64,000 nucleotides of DNA from Molanna angustata (GCA_963576475.1 OY754980.1:34339431-34403430), one strand, 5' to 3'; positions 35,115-47,500 are shown, counted from the first letter of the stretch. Numbers and translations: made by a program. The notes: a model not told the origin generated them from the sequence alone.

Positions 35115-35465
35115 CTGAATTGTCTATCACCTTATTTATTGATTTTGAATTGTGCATGTATAAATTGTAATTGTGTTTTTTTCTATTTACCATATCAAAT
35201 GTTTTTCTGTTTACCTCATCAAATGTTTAGTTTTTAATTTGTTTAATTTTCTTAGTAACATTCCAAGTACTCAAGGTTCTCTTCCAGCCGTTCCCAATTT
35301 TCGTCTCCCATATTTTTTTTGTTCTCTATCATCCCTACTCTTCTGTTCGTTTTGCTTTCTTTCTATTTTTCCTCACTCGTGGTCAGATTTTGGACAGTGT
35401 AAGCCAGTTCTGTGACTGACAGAGACCTCTTGGACATTTTTTTTTATTTACTTACAACCTTAAAG
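35115..35465 (+). other. Spacer between LINE ORF1 and ORF2 relics
   Basis: T-rich sequence; its open frame at 35173-35415 has no recognisable domain. Confidence 0.4.
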
Positions 35466-35511
35466 ATGGAATTGACGATTTACTATCAGAATGTTAGAGG
35501 TCTACGTACCA

Positions 35512-35578
35512 AAACACTTGTCAAATGATGTCATAATCATTTGACAAGTGTTTTGTCAAATGATTATGACATCATTTG
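35512..35578. repeat. Local palindrome inside the dead ORF2
   Basis: AAACACTTGTCAAATGATG is followed at once by an inverted copy containing TCATTTGACAAGTGTTTTG, and then by a third, direct-sense piece TCAAATGATTATGACATC. The ORF2 frame breaks exactly here, after RTKTLVK. It looks like a template-switch duplication that destroyed the frame. Confidence 0.75.
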
Positions 35579-36169
35579 TATCACAGAAACATGGTTACAT
35601 GATAATATATTTGATCATGAACTGTTTGACTGTAGATATAATGTGTATAGATGTGACAGAGATTTTGCTGCGACTGGTTAAACTCTTGGCGGTGGTGTTT
35701 TGGTAGCAGTTAAATGTGATTTGCCATCCAAAGTAAATTCTACTTGGTCTACAGATGCAGAAGAAATCTGGGTATCGGTTGTACCAGGAAACTCCAATCC
35801 AAATATTAATATTGGTTGCGTGTATTTGCCTCGTGACGAAAAATATAACTATAGACTATCACATTACTTGAAAAATACAAGTGAGCTATTATTAAAATAA
35901 TCTAATGATACATTTATAATGCTTGGTGACTTTAGTTTGCCAAACATAACTTGGTCTAAAACAATAGGAAACAATTCATGCACCCCAAATTATTTTGTCG
36001 ATCATAATAGCGTATCACTTGTCGACTTCATGTCACTTGCCGATGTTATGCAATTCAACGATGTTGCCAGTGAGAATGGAAGAATTCTCGACCTAGTTCT
36101 GTCTTACAATACAGATTGTAGAGTGATTGTATGAGGCAATCCTTTATTAGAAGAAGATATACACCATTG

Positions 36170-36369
36170 TTGTGATGGGCAGCGTGGAGAGACGGAGATC
36201 TCGTGGTCGCTCACCGACCAGATGGAGCGATTTGGTTAAGTCCACAATGGGGTCTTCGGTGACTGGTGCTCTGCGTTCAGCCCAAAACAGATTGGCATGG
36301 AGGCGAGCCATACGTGTGGCGACAGACTACAGCCACTATCCTCAGTCATGAGGAAAAGGACGAATGTAA
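36170..36369 (+). mobile_element. 5'-truncated LINE insertion nested in the dead LINE
   Basis: A 200-bp insert is flanked by an 11-bp direct repeat ATACACCATTG (36159-36169 and 36369-36379). It encodes a C-terminal relic from 36184: RRSRGRSPTRWSDLVKS, then LRSAQNRLAWRRAIRVATDY, with a stop at 36349-36351. GRPPTRWSDD is an RTE-type C-terminal signature. Removing the insert rejoins EEDIHH with the host ORF2. No poly-A tail is clear; the end is GAAAAGGACGAATGTA. Confidence 0.85.
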
Positions 36370-38168
36370 TACACCATTGATCTATTATTATAAGTCTTTA
36401 TATAATAAAAAGCAGTTAAACATAAAACATATTCAAAAATCAATAAAAAAATTTCATAGGGCCGAATATTCTGATTAAGAATAACTTATCTACCTGCTAT
36501 TGGGAGACAGAGCTTGAGGTTCGGAATATGAAGCAGGCTATTGATTTTTTTTATAATGTTATGAATGATGCTATATCTAGACACGTTCCCTCCAAAACAA
36601 CGTCCAAGGTTGCACATTTTCCTTCATGGTACCTACAGTAGCTCTTTAATTAAACTAATTGAGGAAAAATTAAAAGCTCATAAGAAATTTAAGCGATCTG
36701 GTTCTTCTCGTAACTATGATGAATACTCATTGCTCAGATCTAGACAGAAACACCTGCAAAAGGTGTTATAATGACTTTATTACTAGAACTGAAGCTGAAT
36801 TGAGAACAAATCCTAAAACCTTACATCATTACGTGAAGTCGGGGAGGCCAAATACCGGTTACCCACAAAACATGTTTTATAAAAATATTTCAGCTAATGA
36901 CAATGAAACTATATGTGACCTTTTTGTAGGTTTTTTGATTCTGCCTTTGAGAGAGTTGGAGCTTCTGCAAGAACACAGATGACATGTTCGAAAGATCTTA
37001 ATCTTGGACATATTCATTTTAATACCAAGGATATGTTTTCTGAATTGAGAGCTCTTGACTTGAACAAAAGTCCTGGTCCCGATAGTATACCCCCTCTGTT
37101 CACAGTAAAATGTAATGAGGAGTTGTTTGTTATCCTATCGCGTTTATAAACAAAATCATTTACTGAAGGTGTGTTTCCCACTTTATGGAAGAGATCTAAC
37201 ATATATATCTCCCGTGTATAAATCAGGTGACAAACGCAATGTTGAAAACTACAGACCGATTTCGAAGCTTTGTTTATTTAGTAAAATAATGGAAAAAATT
37301 ATTGTCAAACAGATTACACCAGCAAATCCTTTATAATACCCAATCAACATGGCTTTTTCCAGGTAGATTAGTCGAATCAAACACGGTTGAGTTTACCGAT
37401 TACATTTAGAGGACAATGGGAGAGGGTTCAAGAGTTGATGCTGTGTATACCGACTTCTCCAAAGCTTTTGACAAAATATGTCATACAATACTCGTAGAAA
37501 AATTTGGGAAGTATGGTGTTTATGGCAATCTGCTCAGATGGGTAACTTCATCCATAGGGGATAGGTCTCAAGCTATCGCAATTAATAACTGTTCTTCTAA
37601 TTTCCGTCACTGTTCCTTTTGATGTACCCCAGGGGTCTCACCTCGGTCCAATATTGTTTATACTATATATCAACGACATTCAAAAGTGTTTCAATCACAG
37701 TCATTTTCTAGTGTACGCTGATGATATTAATTTTTTTAGTAAAATAACTAGCTTAAGAGATAATGAAAATATGCAAGCGGATTTGAATCGTTTATATTCG
37801 TATTGCAAAGAAAACCAACTTTATTTGAATGTATCTAAATGTGTTTGTAAATCATTTACGCGTTCAAAAAATCAAATACCCTATAACTATATGATAAATA
37901 ATGTTCCTTTGAAGAGAAGCGAGGTAGTTAGAGACCTGGGCGTAATTATTGATAAAAAATGTTAAAATAAAATTATTAATGGTGCCGTTGACTCTGAGTC
38001 TCTTGTTGGGAGTCTTCCAATTAACTGTCCCTTTTACTAGAATAAATCTAACTTTTAGATTGCCTCTCTGCAGAATTAACTATGTCCAAAATTCATACAC
38101 CCAAAGGCCATGTAACATGTATAATGTTTTTTTAAGAGTGTTGATATTTTTAGACATACTAAAATAAA

Positions 38169-39710
38169 ATATAAAAATGTCATCTCTGAGACCCTTAGAG
38201 GTTTACGGTAGCTGATTCCTGCTTTGTTCTTTTTGACTGCGAGTGCCACAACCTTCCTTTCCCTCTTTTTCTTCTGAATTATGAGTACCTACTTAATTTT
38301 AAATATCAATTTGTTTTACACTGTGCAGCTTAAAAAGATAATGTAATATCCGCAAACAAAATTGGTCTATGATATATTGTTAAAATTGAATTTGTTGTTT
38401 TATTTTTTTGTATGACTGTATGTTTGTTAGGTTTAAATAAAATAAAAATATGCAAAAATGTCATTTAAGAATTGTACTTGGATCTTGTAATATACTACAT
38501 ATCAAGATTTTTTTGAATCAAGTTAAAAAAAATGTATGTACGACGAAGGTAATAAATGTTTTTGAGCATGTATTTTTTATGTATTTGATGGTAGGTTATA
38601 TACCGACTGTACAAAATCTCCCCTTAAATTTTAATATCATATTTCTGATGAAGTTACCTAAATTGGAAATTAGTTTGGGCTAATCTCGACGTTCAAGTCG
38701 GGATGATTTGGATCAAACATTCCTCGAGGATAATTTATTTTGAAATATTTCCTCTTCTCTCCATCCACATTGTGAGTCTGGTGAAGGAGTAAGCGAACCA
38801 GAAACATCATCAATTTCCTAATTCAACACTTGGAATTTTGACTTGAAATGAATTTGACACAAAAGATACCCTCAGCTTGTCTCCTCCATTATACTATGTA
38901 GGTATTATATAATAATATATAGGTATTCATCTTACTTCATCTCGTTCTTCTAGGCCGACCACGGTGTAGGCACAAACCCTGGGAAAGTTTAATTAATGGC
39001 TTACTTAGATTTATTGGCTTAATCATGAGATGAAATTATTTACGAAACTTTCCCTCTCAAATCGAAATAACAAAAATAATAACAGATAGATGGATAGCAA
39101 ATTCCTAGAATTAATAGATTTCGCAAACTATTTCAAAGAAAACAAATCATGATAAAATGAATTCATATTTGATCTTCAAATTTCCCTTTAACAATTTCAT
39201 ATAAGCAAATATCAATAATATAAAATTTTATCATAACTTTTATATCAACTTGAATGATACTATCTGAAATAATTTTATTAAATAATAATTCATAAATCCC
39301 GTATCTGTCTTATCAATGAGGTATTTTTTAATCATATTTCATTTTTTTAAATAGGACTTCATAATATTACATATAGGTACAATGATTTCCGTAAAATGAA
39401 AAATAAAAAGTATTTATACAAAAGGACTTCACACATTCAACTTATTGATAGTCGTAATAGTTTTTCTTAACCCTTATCTTGTTTTCAATAGGAGGTTCTC
39501 AATACTAAACCCAACTGTTGACGTATGTAAATTATCAGCAATATTTTGGGTACCGAAACCGTTTTAAGTTATAACGGTAGGTAGGTACCGACTATTGAAA
39601 AGATATATTTTTTGTCCACCCAATACGTGTTGTTTTCTAAAATACTGTTTTCTCGATTGATTTGATTGTTCAGTCTTATGGTCACAGATCTATCCGATTT
39701 AGGTATTATA
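38169..39710. other. AT-rich non-coding stretch
   Basis: It probably begins with the 3' UTR of the dead LINE (about 38170-38450). No gene is supported; the 38450-38683 frame has no domain. Confidence 0.4.
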
Positions 39711-39711
39711 G

Positions 39712-40336
39712 ATATCCCGTCGGGTCACCACTACAGGTTGGTATATCACGTCGAGCCACCAATAAAGGTCGGTATATCACGTCAGGGTCACCACTATATG
39801 TTGGTATATCACGTCGAGTCACCAATAAAGGTAGGTATATCACGTCAGGGTCACCACTTTAGGTTTGGTATATCACGTCGAGTCACCAATAAAGGTAGGT
39901 ATATCACGTCAGGGTCACCACTTTAGGTTTGGTATATCACGTCGAGTCACCAATAAAGGTAGGTATATCACGTCAGGGTCACCACTATAGGTTGGTATAT
40001 CACGTCGAGTCACCAATAAAGGTAAGTATATCACGTCAGGGTCACCACTATAGGTTGGTATATCACGTCGAGTCACCAATAAAGGTAGGTATATCACGTC
40101 AGGGTCACCACTATAGGTTGGTATATCACGTCGAGTCACCAATAAAGTTAGGTATATCACGTCAGGGTCACCACTATAGGTAGGTATATCAAGTCAGGGT
40201 CACCACTATAGGTAGGTATATCACGTCAGGTCACCACTATAGGTAGGTATATCACGTCAGGTCACCACTAGGTACCTATATCACGTCAGGTCACCACTAG
40301 GTATATCACGTCGGGTCACCACTATAGGTAGGTATA
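39712..40336 (+). repeat. 63-bp dimeric satellite
   Basis: Each unit is two related halves of about 31-32 bp: GGTATATCACGTCGAGTCAC then CAATAAAGGTA, and GGTATATCACGTCAGGGTC then ACCACTATAGGTT. Landmarks at 39746, 39809, 39873, 39937 and 40000 give 63-64 bp spacing. From about 40165 only the second half-type continues, then it shortens (TCAGGTCACCACTAGG). Open frames through it are artefacts of the period being near a multiple of three. Confidence 0.95.
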
Positions 40337-41016
40337 TTTTTAGTTTGATTTTTTTACTTTTAGTGCCGCCGACTCGACGTTTATTATTCAAAATACAATT
40401 ACAATTAAATTTTTTATTCCCATCTCACTAGAAAAACCTGTCCTGAGACGGGTCACTTACAATATTCCTGTTTAAATATATTATATTTTATCCAGTGCTA
40501 GACACAATAATCGTGTTTTTGAAAAATAATTAATAAAAAATAAAAAAATCAATAACAAGATAAAAAAAATCAAAATTATTAAAAATAAACAGAATCAATT
40601 TTTTTATATTCTTAAGATGGGTCGATGGCAGATCGGTTCGCGCACTGGGCTAGAAATCCAGTGGTCGCGAGTGCGATAAGGTTAAATTATTATTTATTGT
40701 TAAATGCCGATTGTTTTTCATAGCAAAATGTGCGAGTGCTGTATACCATATATAGTTCAAAATATATTCACAATTAAAATATCATAGAAATTGAAATTTA
40801 CTAAATAAAGTACATTGCTTTCCTAGTACCTACTTAATGCAATATTTATTTGTACTTTTTTTATAAACACGTTTATCTAAATAGATTAAAAACTATAACA
40901 TGAATTGTATAATTTAAAAAATACTATTGGTACATATTTTATAACAAAAATAGGTATCTATCATATTTTTTCATATTTTAATACAATATAATAACAATAA
41001 TATTGAAACGGAGTGA
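40337..41016. other. AT-rich stretch with a SINE head
   Basis: Apart from the tRNA-like sequence at 40619-40690, nothing is recognised. Confidence 0.4.
40619..40690 (+). repeat. tRNA-derived SINE head (decayed)
   Basis: GATGGCAGATCGGTTCGCGC resembles an A box region. CCAGTGGTCGCGAGTGCGAT lies where a B box would read GCGAGTTCGATTCC. The same GGTCGCGAGTTCG phrase occurs in the SINE at 52.56 kb. The B box is degraded, so it is unlikely to be transcribed. Confidence 0.6.
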
Positions 41017-41888
41017 TCAATTGACGACATTAGTACCTAATATGGATAAATATAAAATTGTTTATTTCTCAATTGACGACATTAGTACCTAATATGGATA
41101 AATATAAAATTGTTTATTTCTCAATTGACGACATTAGTACCTAATATGGATAAATATAAAATTGTTTATTTCTCAATTGACGACATTAGTACCTAATATG
41201 GATAAATATAAAATTGTTTATTTCTCAATTGACGACATTAGTACCTAATATGGATAAATATAAAATTGTTTATTTCTCAATTGACGACATTAGTACCTAA
41301 TATGGATACCTAAATATAAAATTGTTTATTTCTCAATTGACGACATTAGTACCTAATATGGATAAATATAAAATTGTTTATTTCTCAATTGACGACATTA
41401 GTACCTAATATGGATAAATATAAAATTGTTTATTTCTCAATTGACGACATTAGTACCTAATATGGATAAATATAAAATTGTTTATTTCTCAATTGACGAC
41501 ATTAGTACCTAATATGGATAAATATAAAATTGTTTATTTCTCAATTGACGACATTAGTACCTAATATGGATAAATATAAAATTGTTTATTTCTCAATTGA
41601 CGACATTAGTACCTAATATGGATAAATATAAAATTGTTTATTTCTCAATTGACGACATTAGTACCTAATATGGATAAATATAAAATTGTTTATTTCTCAA
41701 TTGACGACATTAGTACCTAATATGGATAAATATAAAATTGTTTATTTCTCAATTGACGACATAAGTACCTAATATGGATAAATATAAAATTGTTTATTTC
41801 TCAATTGACGACATTAGTACCTAATATGGATAAATATAAAATTGTTTATTTCTCAATTGACGACATTAGTACCTAATATGGATAAATA
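41017..41888 (+). repeat. 52-bp satellite, about 17 copies
   Basis: The unit TCAATTGACGACATTAGTAC continues with CTAATATGGATAAATATAAA and ATTGTTTATTTC, 52 bp in all. Copies are virtually identical. One has a 4-base insertion near 41308 (GGATACCTAAATA) and one has ATAAG for TTAG near 41760. Such uniformity points to very recent expansion. Confidence 0.97.
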
Positions 41889-42547
41889 ACTTTGATTGTG
41901 AATATCATCTGGATTATTTTTTATAAAAAAGTATGAACTGTGCTTCAACTGACAAACGAATTCACTCTTGTATCCACGAACACCCAAGTAAAAATACATT
42001 ATGTTGTGTGATATTATTATGTGGGTGTATTTCCATCTAAAGGTGTTTTATTTTTTATGCAAATAGTGTTTTCTTCCAGCCAGCGCTAACAGGAGGCTAT
42101 ATTCTGAAAGAGGTGTAAAAAATATTTTGCTGATGATAGTAATTTATCTCCCGTGAGAATGTTTCGCCTAGCTGAGAGAGAGAGAGAAAGGACGAACCCC
42201 AAAACAAAAGCATTCATCAATATCCTCCTAGCCGAGGTTTTGTGATCCTAATACTTAAAAAATGTTTATAGCTGCGTATGAAACAAAATCAGGGTGTGAA
42301 GTGACACCAACAGTATGTACAAAATTCCTATATGTACAAAATGTATATTTTGTATAAGAAAAAAATCCTTAAAAAAAACCTCGCTATACCCATGACAATA
42401 CCGCGCACCACACTTTTTTGGTTTTCGTTTTAACTTACCTAGCTGAAAAATAAAACGACAGTTCTTGAAACTAGTTGTGTTATAAAAAGATCAGAGTCGA
42501 ATTAAAAACATGGCTTTTTTTATTTTAATATTTCTTTACAAAATAAA
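41889..42547. other. Non-coding stretch
   Basis: A GA-rich run at 42174-42188 is the only notable feature. No gene. Confidence 0.4.
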
Positions 42548-43243
42548 CTAGTTGCATGTAACTCATGAGATCCAACTGTCGATGGCGATAGTTGTATAGT
42601 TGAAGAATAAGTACTAAACTGTAAACTCATAATTCCAAATTATTGAATATTTTAGGATATTTTATTTTCTATACAACATATGTAGGTAAGTATTTCAAGA
42701 TAGGACAGTATGGAGGTCAGTCCTTTTTCTACCCAGAATATGAAAACAGCATGATGGTATGTATTAATGTTTGGAGATTTAAGTATCAAACTATTAAGTC
42801 TTCTTACATATTGTGTATAGGCGTCTGCCATACAAATTGTATGAAGTGATGACGTCACTAAATTCAATTTTTATAAAAGTTGTTTAAAAAATTGAGATTT
42901 ACTTGTACAATATTTATATTAAATTAAATTATCTAGTTGGGGTGTTTCGACTTTTTTCGATATTTTTAAAATATTTGGAAATATAGGCAGTTAAACTCAT
43001 AAATTTATAATAAAAAAAATACTTTTCTTAATAAAAAATGTTTGAGAAACCCTGGAATTTTTCTCTCAACTCTCAACTGAAAAAACTCTTTTGAGATTTT
43101 GTATTTGTGTATGTTTATAGCAATTTTCAGCGTTCTACCTTTTATGGTTTCTGAGATATATGGAAAAATAAACCAAAAATTCAAAAGAAACCCCCGACTG
43201 AAACAAAAATTCAAAATTCTGAGTATAAAAGTTTTGTAGGCCT

Positions 43244-44505
43244 TCTTCTTCAGCCTGTTTTTATCCATCCTTGGACATAGGCCTCCCCCTTGATCCTCCA
43301 CAACTCCCTGTCTTGGACACACTGCATCCATCTCCCTACGGCACATTTCTTGAAGTCATCAGACCACCTTGCATGGGGTCTGCCGACACCTCTTCGGCTT
43401 GTTCTCGGTCGCCATTCTACGATCTTTTTGGTCCATCGTGAATCCTGGCATCTGGCAATATGCCAGGCCCAGCTCCACTTAAGGCCAGCGACCCTTTCCG
43501 CTACATCGGCTAATTTGGTTCTTTGTCTTATCATGACATTCTGAATTCTGTCTTTTATTGAAATACCCAGCAACTTTCTCTCCATAGCTCTCTGTGTCAC
43601 TAACAGCTTGTGCAATATTCGTTTTGTTAGGACCGATGTTTCCATTCCATAAGTAAGCACTGGGAGAATACATGCATCAAATAGCTTCTTTTTCAAATAA
43701 TGGGAGTATTTACGGGATTTCAGAATGTATGATAATTTTCCAAAAGCTGCCCAGGTAAGGCCACATCTTCTCTCTATTTCTGCCTCTTGATTTTCTTTGG
43801 CAAGCATCACGGTATGGCCTAGATATATGTATCTGTCTACTCTTTCAATTTGCACTTCATCTATTATGATGGGGAAGGACTCTTCTGTGTTACTCATCAT
43901 TTTGGTCTTGAAGATGTTCATCTTCAATCGGATGTTCACACAGGCTGAGTTTATTTCTGTCAGCATAGTTTTCTCATCCTTGGCAAATATGACAATATCA
44001 TCTGCGAACCGTAGATTGCTGAGATACTCGCCGTTTATATTTATGCCTTTCTTAGACCAATCCAGAGTTTTGAAGACATCTTCGAGGGCCAATGTAAATA
44101 GTTTGGGAGAAATAGTGTCACCCTGTCGGATACCTCTTCTAATGTAACATTTCTTGGATGTTTCATGAAGTTGTATATTGGATGTGGCATTGTCATAAAT
44201 ATTTTTCAAAATTTGGGAATATCTATAGTCAATTCTGCAATTATCTAGACCCTCCATCACCGCCCATGTCTCGACTGAGTCGAAGGCCTTTTCAAAATCT
44301 ATAAATGCCAATGCTATGGGAATATTATTATATTATATTCATTATATTTCTGGATTACATTCTTTAGAGTTTGTAGATGGTCGTTTGTTCCGAAGCCTTT
44401 TCTGAATCCTGCCTGTTCTACTGGTTGGTATGAATCTATTTTGTTTGAAAGTCTGCTGGTGAGGATTTTTGTAAATGTGTGATAATAAGCTGATGGGTCT
44501 ATAGT
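43244..44505 (-). mobile_element. 5'-truncated RTE-clade LINE with 8-bp target duplication
   Basis: The direct repeat GTAGGCCT at 43236-43243 and 44506-44513 bounds the insert precisely. The uninterrupted Helitron copies at 8.55 and 61.59 kb have a single GTAGGCCT at the matching place. The minus-strand 3' end is GGCTGAAGAAGA. Length is 1262 bp. Confidence 0.92.
43250..44500 (-). pseudogene. RTE-type reverse transcriptase, C-terminal half
   Basis: The upstream part reads SRLSNKIDSYQPVEQAGFRK. It is separated by a frameshift near 44325 from a 352-codon open frame starting LAFIDFEKAFDSVE. Motifs in order are FIDFEKAFD, RRGIRQGDTISPKLF (58-72), RFADDIVIFA (101-110), YLGHTV, LTYGMET, GRPHARWSDDFKK (about 314) and RELWRIKGEAYVQGW before the stop at 43250-43252. 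FADD is the RTE form of the catalytic box. The endonuclease and first RT motifs are missing, so the copy is dead on arrival. Confidence 0.9.
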
Positions 44506-44849
44506 GTAGGCCTATAACTGTTTAAATGTTCTGAAATTTCGGGCTCTGTAAATTGAGCGGATCAAAAATTATAAGGGGGGACGGACACACAGACACACCC
44601 TCACACAGACACACGAAATGTTCTACTCCAAATTCTGAGTATGTATATCCGTATATGGAACATATATGCTGCAAAGCCTCTAAATTGGTGTTTTTTGACT
44701 TCAAAGTTGGAAAAGCCGTGAAAAAAGTAGACCCTGCAAACAATATTCCATCATACACGCATCTTGGATTTAAACCGCCTCTTCCTTCAATAGAATTTCA
44801 TTCTCTTGAACGAATCGATAGTCGGATAATGTATTTTTATTCACAAACT

Positions 44850-45080
44850 TTTTAACATCTCAATAGATACGAAGTTGGGATACTATAGAAGAACCAGGAA
44901 CTCAAGGCATCTACAAGGCTTGCGACCTGTCATCGCCTGGCCTACGTGATCACTTTATGCGCTTGCGCAACGTTCACCAATTATGCCTTCTTATTGAGTT
45001 CCCTTATCAATGTAATTTTTAAAAGTTCTATATATTTGAATTATGTGTAAAAATTGAAATATATAGAACTTTAAGTCCAA
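44850..45080 (+). repeat. Foldback family 3, partial copy
   Basis: ATCTCAATAGATACGAAGTT leads into ACCTGTCATCGCCTGGCC and CGCTTGCGCAACGTTCACCA, matching the left arm at 63.24 kb. It ends with a small hairpin AAAGTTCTATATAT versus ATATATAGAACTTT. The right arm is missing. Confidence 0.75.
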
Positions 45081-46165
45081 AATGCTTAATTCAAAAACAC
45101 ATAATTTGATCAAAACTTTTCTAAAAAGTTTTTGTAATTCTCTGTGACTTGGAATCGCGATGTTTAAAATACCGTTTTATTCAACTTTTGCAATCGTATT
45201 TCTGAAATTTGGCAAACGATTTTTTACCAACTTCCCGACCTGTTAGAACTCTGATACTATCAAAATTTATATATTCCCGATGACAGTGCGTATGCTTATA
45301 GCTTGATTAATTTGAACAATTTTGAATATCCGAACTTGAATCGTGACTGCTATAGGTACATGTTGCATAATATTCAGAAGTTATTTATATCGTTGTTTAT
45401 TAGAAGATATTAATTATTATTAGAATTTATTTATTGGATCGATTACAGTTTTCTTTAAATTGAATTGTTCCTATTTCAACGTGAAGAAAACATTGAAAAG
45501 GGTGTCAAGATTTTTTTCTTTACTAGCTATCATTTTTAGTTTTCGCGAAGAATGTCGATTTGTGAATTTATTTCAATTTAAAGTCGACTTAGTTTGGAGA
45601 GTAGAGATCTTCGCTGCTATCAAAAATAACAATACAATTCTGCACGAGAAGACCATAACCATAGATAGACCATTACCATACATTGGGTAACTATTTCGCA
45701 AACACCTCGCGTGGTTTAATCGACCTTAGTTGGTTTCATTTAACCAAATTAGATCATTTGTGCCTTTATTATGTAAAATATCGAGTCACTTAAGCTGTAT
45801 ATTAATAATATTATTAAACCTTGTTATACACCAAAGATATTATTTGGAGACCAAATATTAGAGGGCTTTATCTTGATGTTACTTCAATAACAAAATATAC
45901 AAATATAATATTTGCCCAGCTTTCGTTCTAGCTCATTCTCAAAACGTATGTTTTGACAGATAATACAAATTTACATATGAAACTTAAGATAGGTATTATC
46001 ATTCACAAATAAAATCGTTCTTGTTTTATTAAAAATGATTTCATACAAGTATCTATCTAGTATAAAAATTTTAATATATTGGTATTTCTTAACCTTAAAA
46101 CTTGTATTCATACATTAAACCTTACACATAAGAGGATTTAGAGAATTTCGCAGTCTCCTATCCCA
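45081..46165. other. AT-rich non-coding stretch
   Basis: The frame at 45460-45690 contains no recognised domain. Nothing else is supported. Confidence 0.4.
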
Positions 46166-46325
46166 CTTCTTCTTCTTCTTCTTCGATGGCTCTACGGCCC
46201 ATATCGAGCCTTGGCCTCCATGATGCTTCACCTCTAACCTCTCGTGTCTCCTGCTTCGGCCTTCCCATATTTTGCCTAGAGCAGTTGGGCAGCATCCCTT
46301 CTAACTTCGTCTTCCTCTCCTATCC
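46166..46325 (-). repeat. LINE 3'-end fragment
   Basis: The minus strand ends ...GGGCCGTAGAGCCATCGAAG and a (GAA)n tail at 46168-46182. It encodes a short relic GEASWRPRLDMGRRAIEE. The ending and tail are like other LINE 3' termini in this window. No diagnostic RT motif survives. Confidence 0.5.
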
Positions 46326-47310
46326 CACAACATAGGGCATTTTAAAGGACTTTATAGTCCCCTTCATCTCCTGAACGGCTGCTTCTTGGACAACACAAGG
46401 ACTATCATCAAGCTTCTTTCATATATCTGCGCCACTAAGAGGACAACTCCAACCGTTTGATTGTAGGCCGAACCATACACAATCACAAGTAGGTGATTCT
46501 ATGGCTTCTGGTGACTAGTGTTTTTGCAAGCTCTCCTCTTTCACTTTCCATCCAATTCCTAATATCCTTTCCATTCTTTCCCCTACATTATAACAGATAT
46601 TACAATTTACACAAAATTTATTATTTCTGTAAACTTTATTGGTCCATTAATGGAGTGTTATATTATTAATGTATATTTTTTTATAAGACTGAATGTTTAC
46701 AAAATAAAATAAAATATGTATGTAGACCGGTATTATCAAGGCATAAAAATGAGACTTTGAGACGGAACATCCTTATGATGCCCGCACATCACTTTTATCA
46801 TTGCTACCAACGCAAGCTGAAGTTATAAACTGTGTTAACCATTCCGGATTATCTCCAGTGCCGTGGCTTGACGTATCGCGAATTCTCCTCGACATTCTTA
46901 TTCTGTATTAATTAAATGTCGTAATTATTAAACAACTACAATGTAAAACCTTAATTGAAATACATACTTGTCAGAGTGAGTATTATCTTTCATTATGTAA
47001 GTTATCAGTTACCCCAATATTTATTGTCTATAGTATGTATATCTAATATTATAGAGAGATGAGTTTTGGCAATACTTTTGAACACGAAAATTTAATAATC
47101 TTCTGATAAAATTCCTTTAAATTCATCATTATAATCTTATAATTAAAAACCATCTCCCTATGACTTAATAATTTAATAGATTATAATTTTTATTTTAGAC
47201 TTTAGATGTAAGAAAGTAGAATAAATGCTGCAGAAATAAGATCACTAAGAAGAGTACCTATATAATTGAATGAAAAATGAGGACATAAGGGGATAATGCA
47301 CGATAAATGA
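46326..47310. other. Non-coding stretch
   Basis: Around 46750-46910 GC content is locally higher (CAACGCAAGCTGAAG, CCAGTGCCGTGGCTTGACG), but no frame or motif is recognised. Confidence 0.35.
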
Positions 47311-47500
47311 CCGCCAACCGCCATGGGCTTCGTTGGTAAGCCATTTGGTTTCTGTGCGGGTTTCGATCCCCAGCAGAGCAGTTTTTTTTATTAATTTCTT
47401 ACGCTAATATTACTTCTCTGGGCTGGAAACACTGGTTAGTTGGATGGACTTAAGAAAATAATAAAATATTAAGAACGATGTACCTACTTACTTAAATATT
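47311..47500 (+). repeat. tRNA-derived SINE
   Basis: The head ATGGGCTTCGTTGGTAAGCC (A-box region) is followed by GCGGGTTTCGATCCCCAGC (B box) 35 bases later. A body segment TGGGCTGGAAACACTGGTTA follows. Acceptor-stem ends do not pair, so it is not a tRNA gene. Confidence 0.65.

Larger units (their letters stand above)
35466..38168 (+). pseudogene. LINE ORF2 (APE endonuclease plus RT), heavily broken
   Basis: It starts with ATG at 35466 as MELTIYYQNVRGLRTKT. Endonuclease pieces follow: DYDIICITETWLHDNIF, GGGVLVAV, CVYLPRD, MLGDFSLPNITW (35919) and RILDLVLS. RT pieces are SPGPDSIPPL (about 37070), NVENYRPISKL, VYTDFSKAFDKICHTIL, LLRWVTS, then SHLGP-like remains, MFILYINDIQ and VYADDINFF. Afterwards come LNVSKC and VVRDLGVIID. 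At least seven frame breaks or stops are present, and a 200-bp insertion lies at 36170. The C-terminal region fades after 38.1 kb. The protein is dead. It differs in sequence from the intact LINE at 27.8 kb and is probably of a Jockey-related clade. Confidence 0.85.
42548..44826 (-). mobile_element. Non-autonomous Helitron split by an RTE insertion
   Basis: It is the same family as 7875-8903. The minus-strand 3' end is hairpin plus CTAG at 42548, next to host T. The 5' end is A then TCCGACTATCG at 44826. The Helitron halves are 42548-43243 and 44506-44826, about 1.02 kb together. Its CA tract is reduced to GGACACACAGACACAC. Confidence 0.8.

Noticed and set aside
39666..40183. 80-86-codon ORFs with repeated YHVESP and RRVTNK phrases
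   Set aside because: They are readings of the 63-bp satellite in several frames and strands, not a repeat protein.
39741..40336. Nuclear-receptor or CRE-like sites (GGTCACC, TCACGTC) in the 63-bp satellite
   Set aside because: The words recur only because the satellite repeats; there is no promoter or gene beside it.
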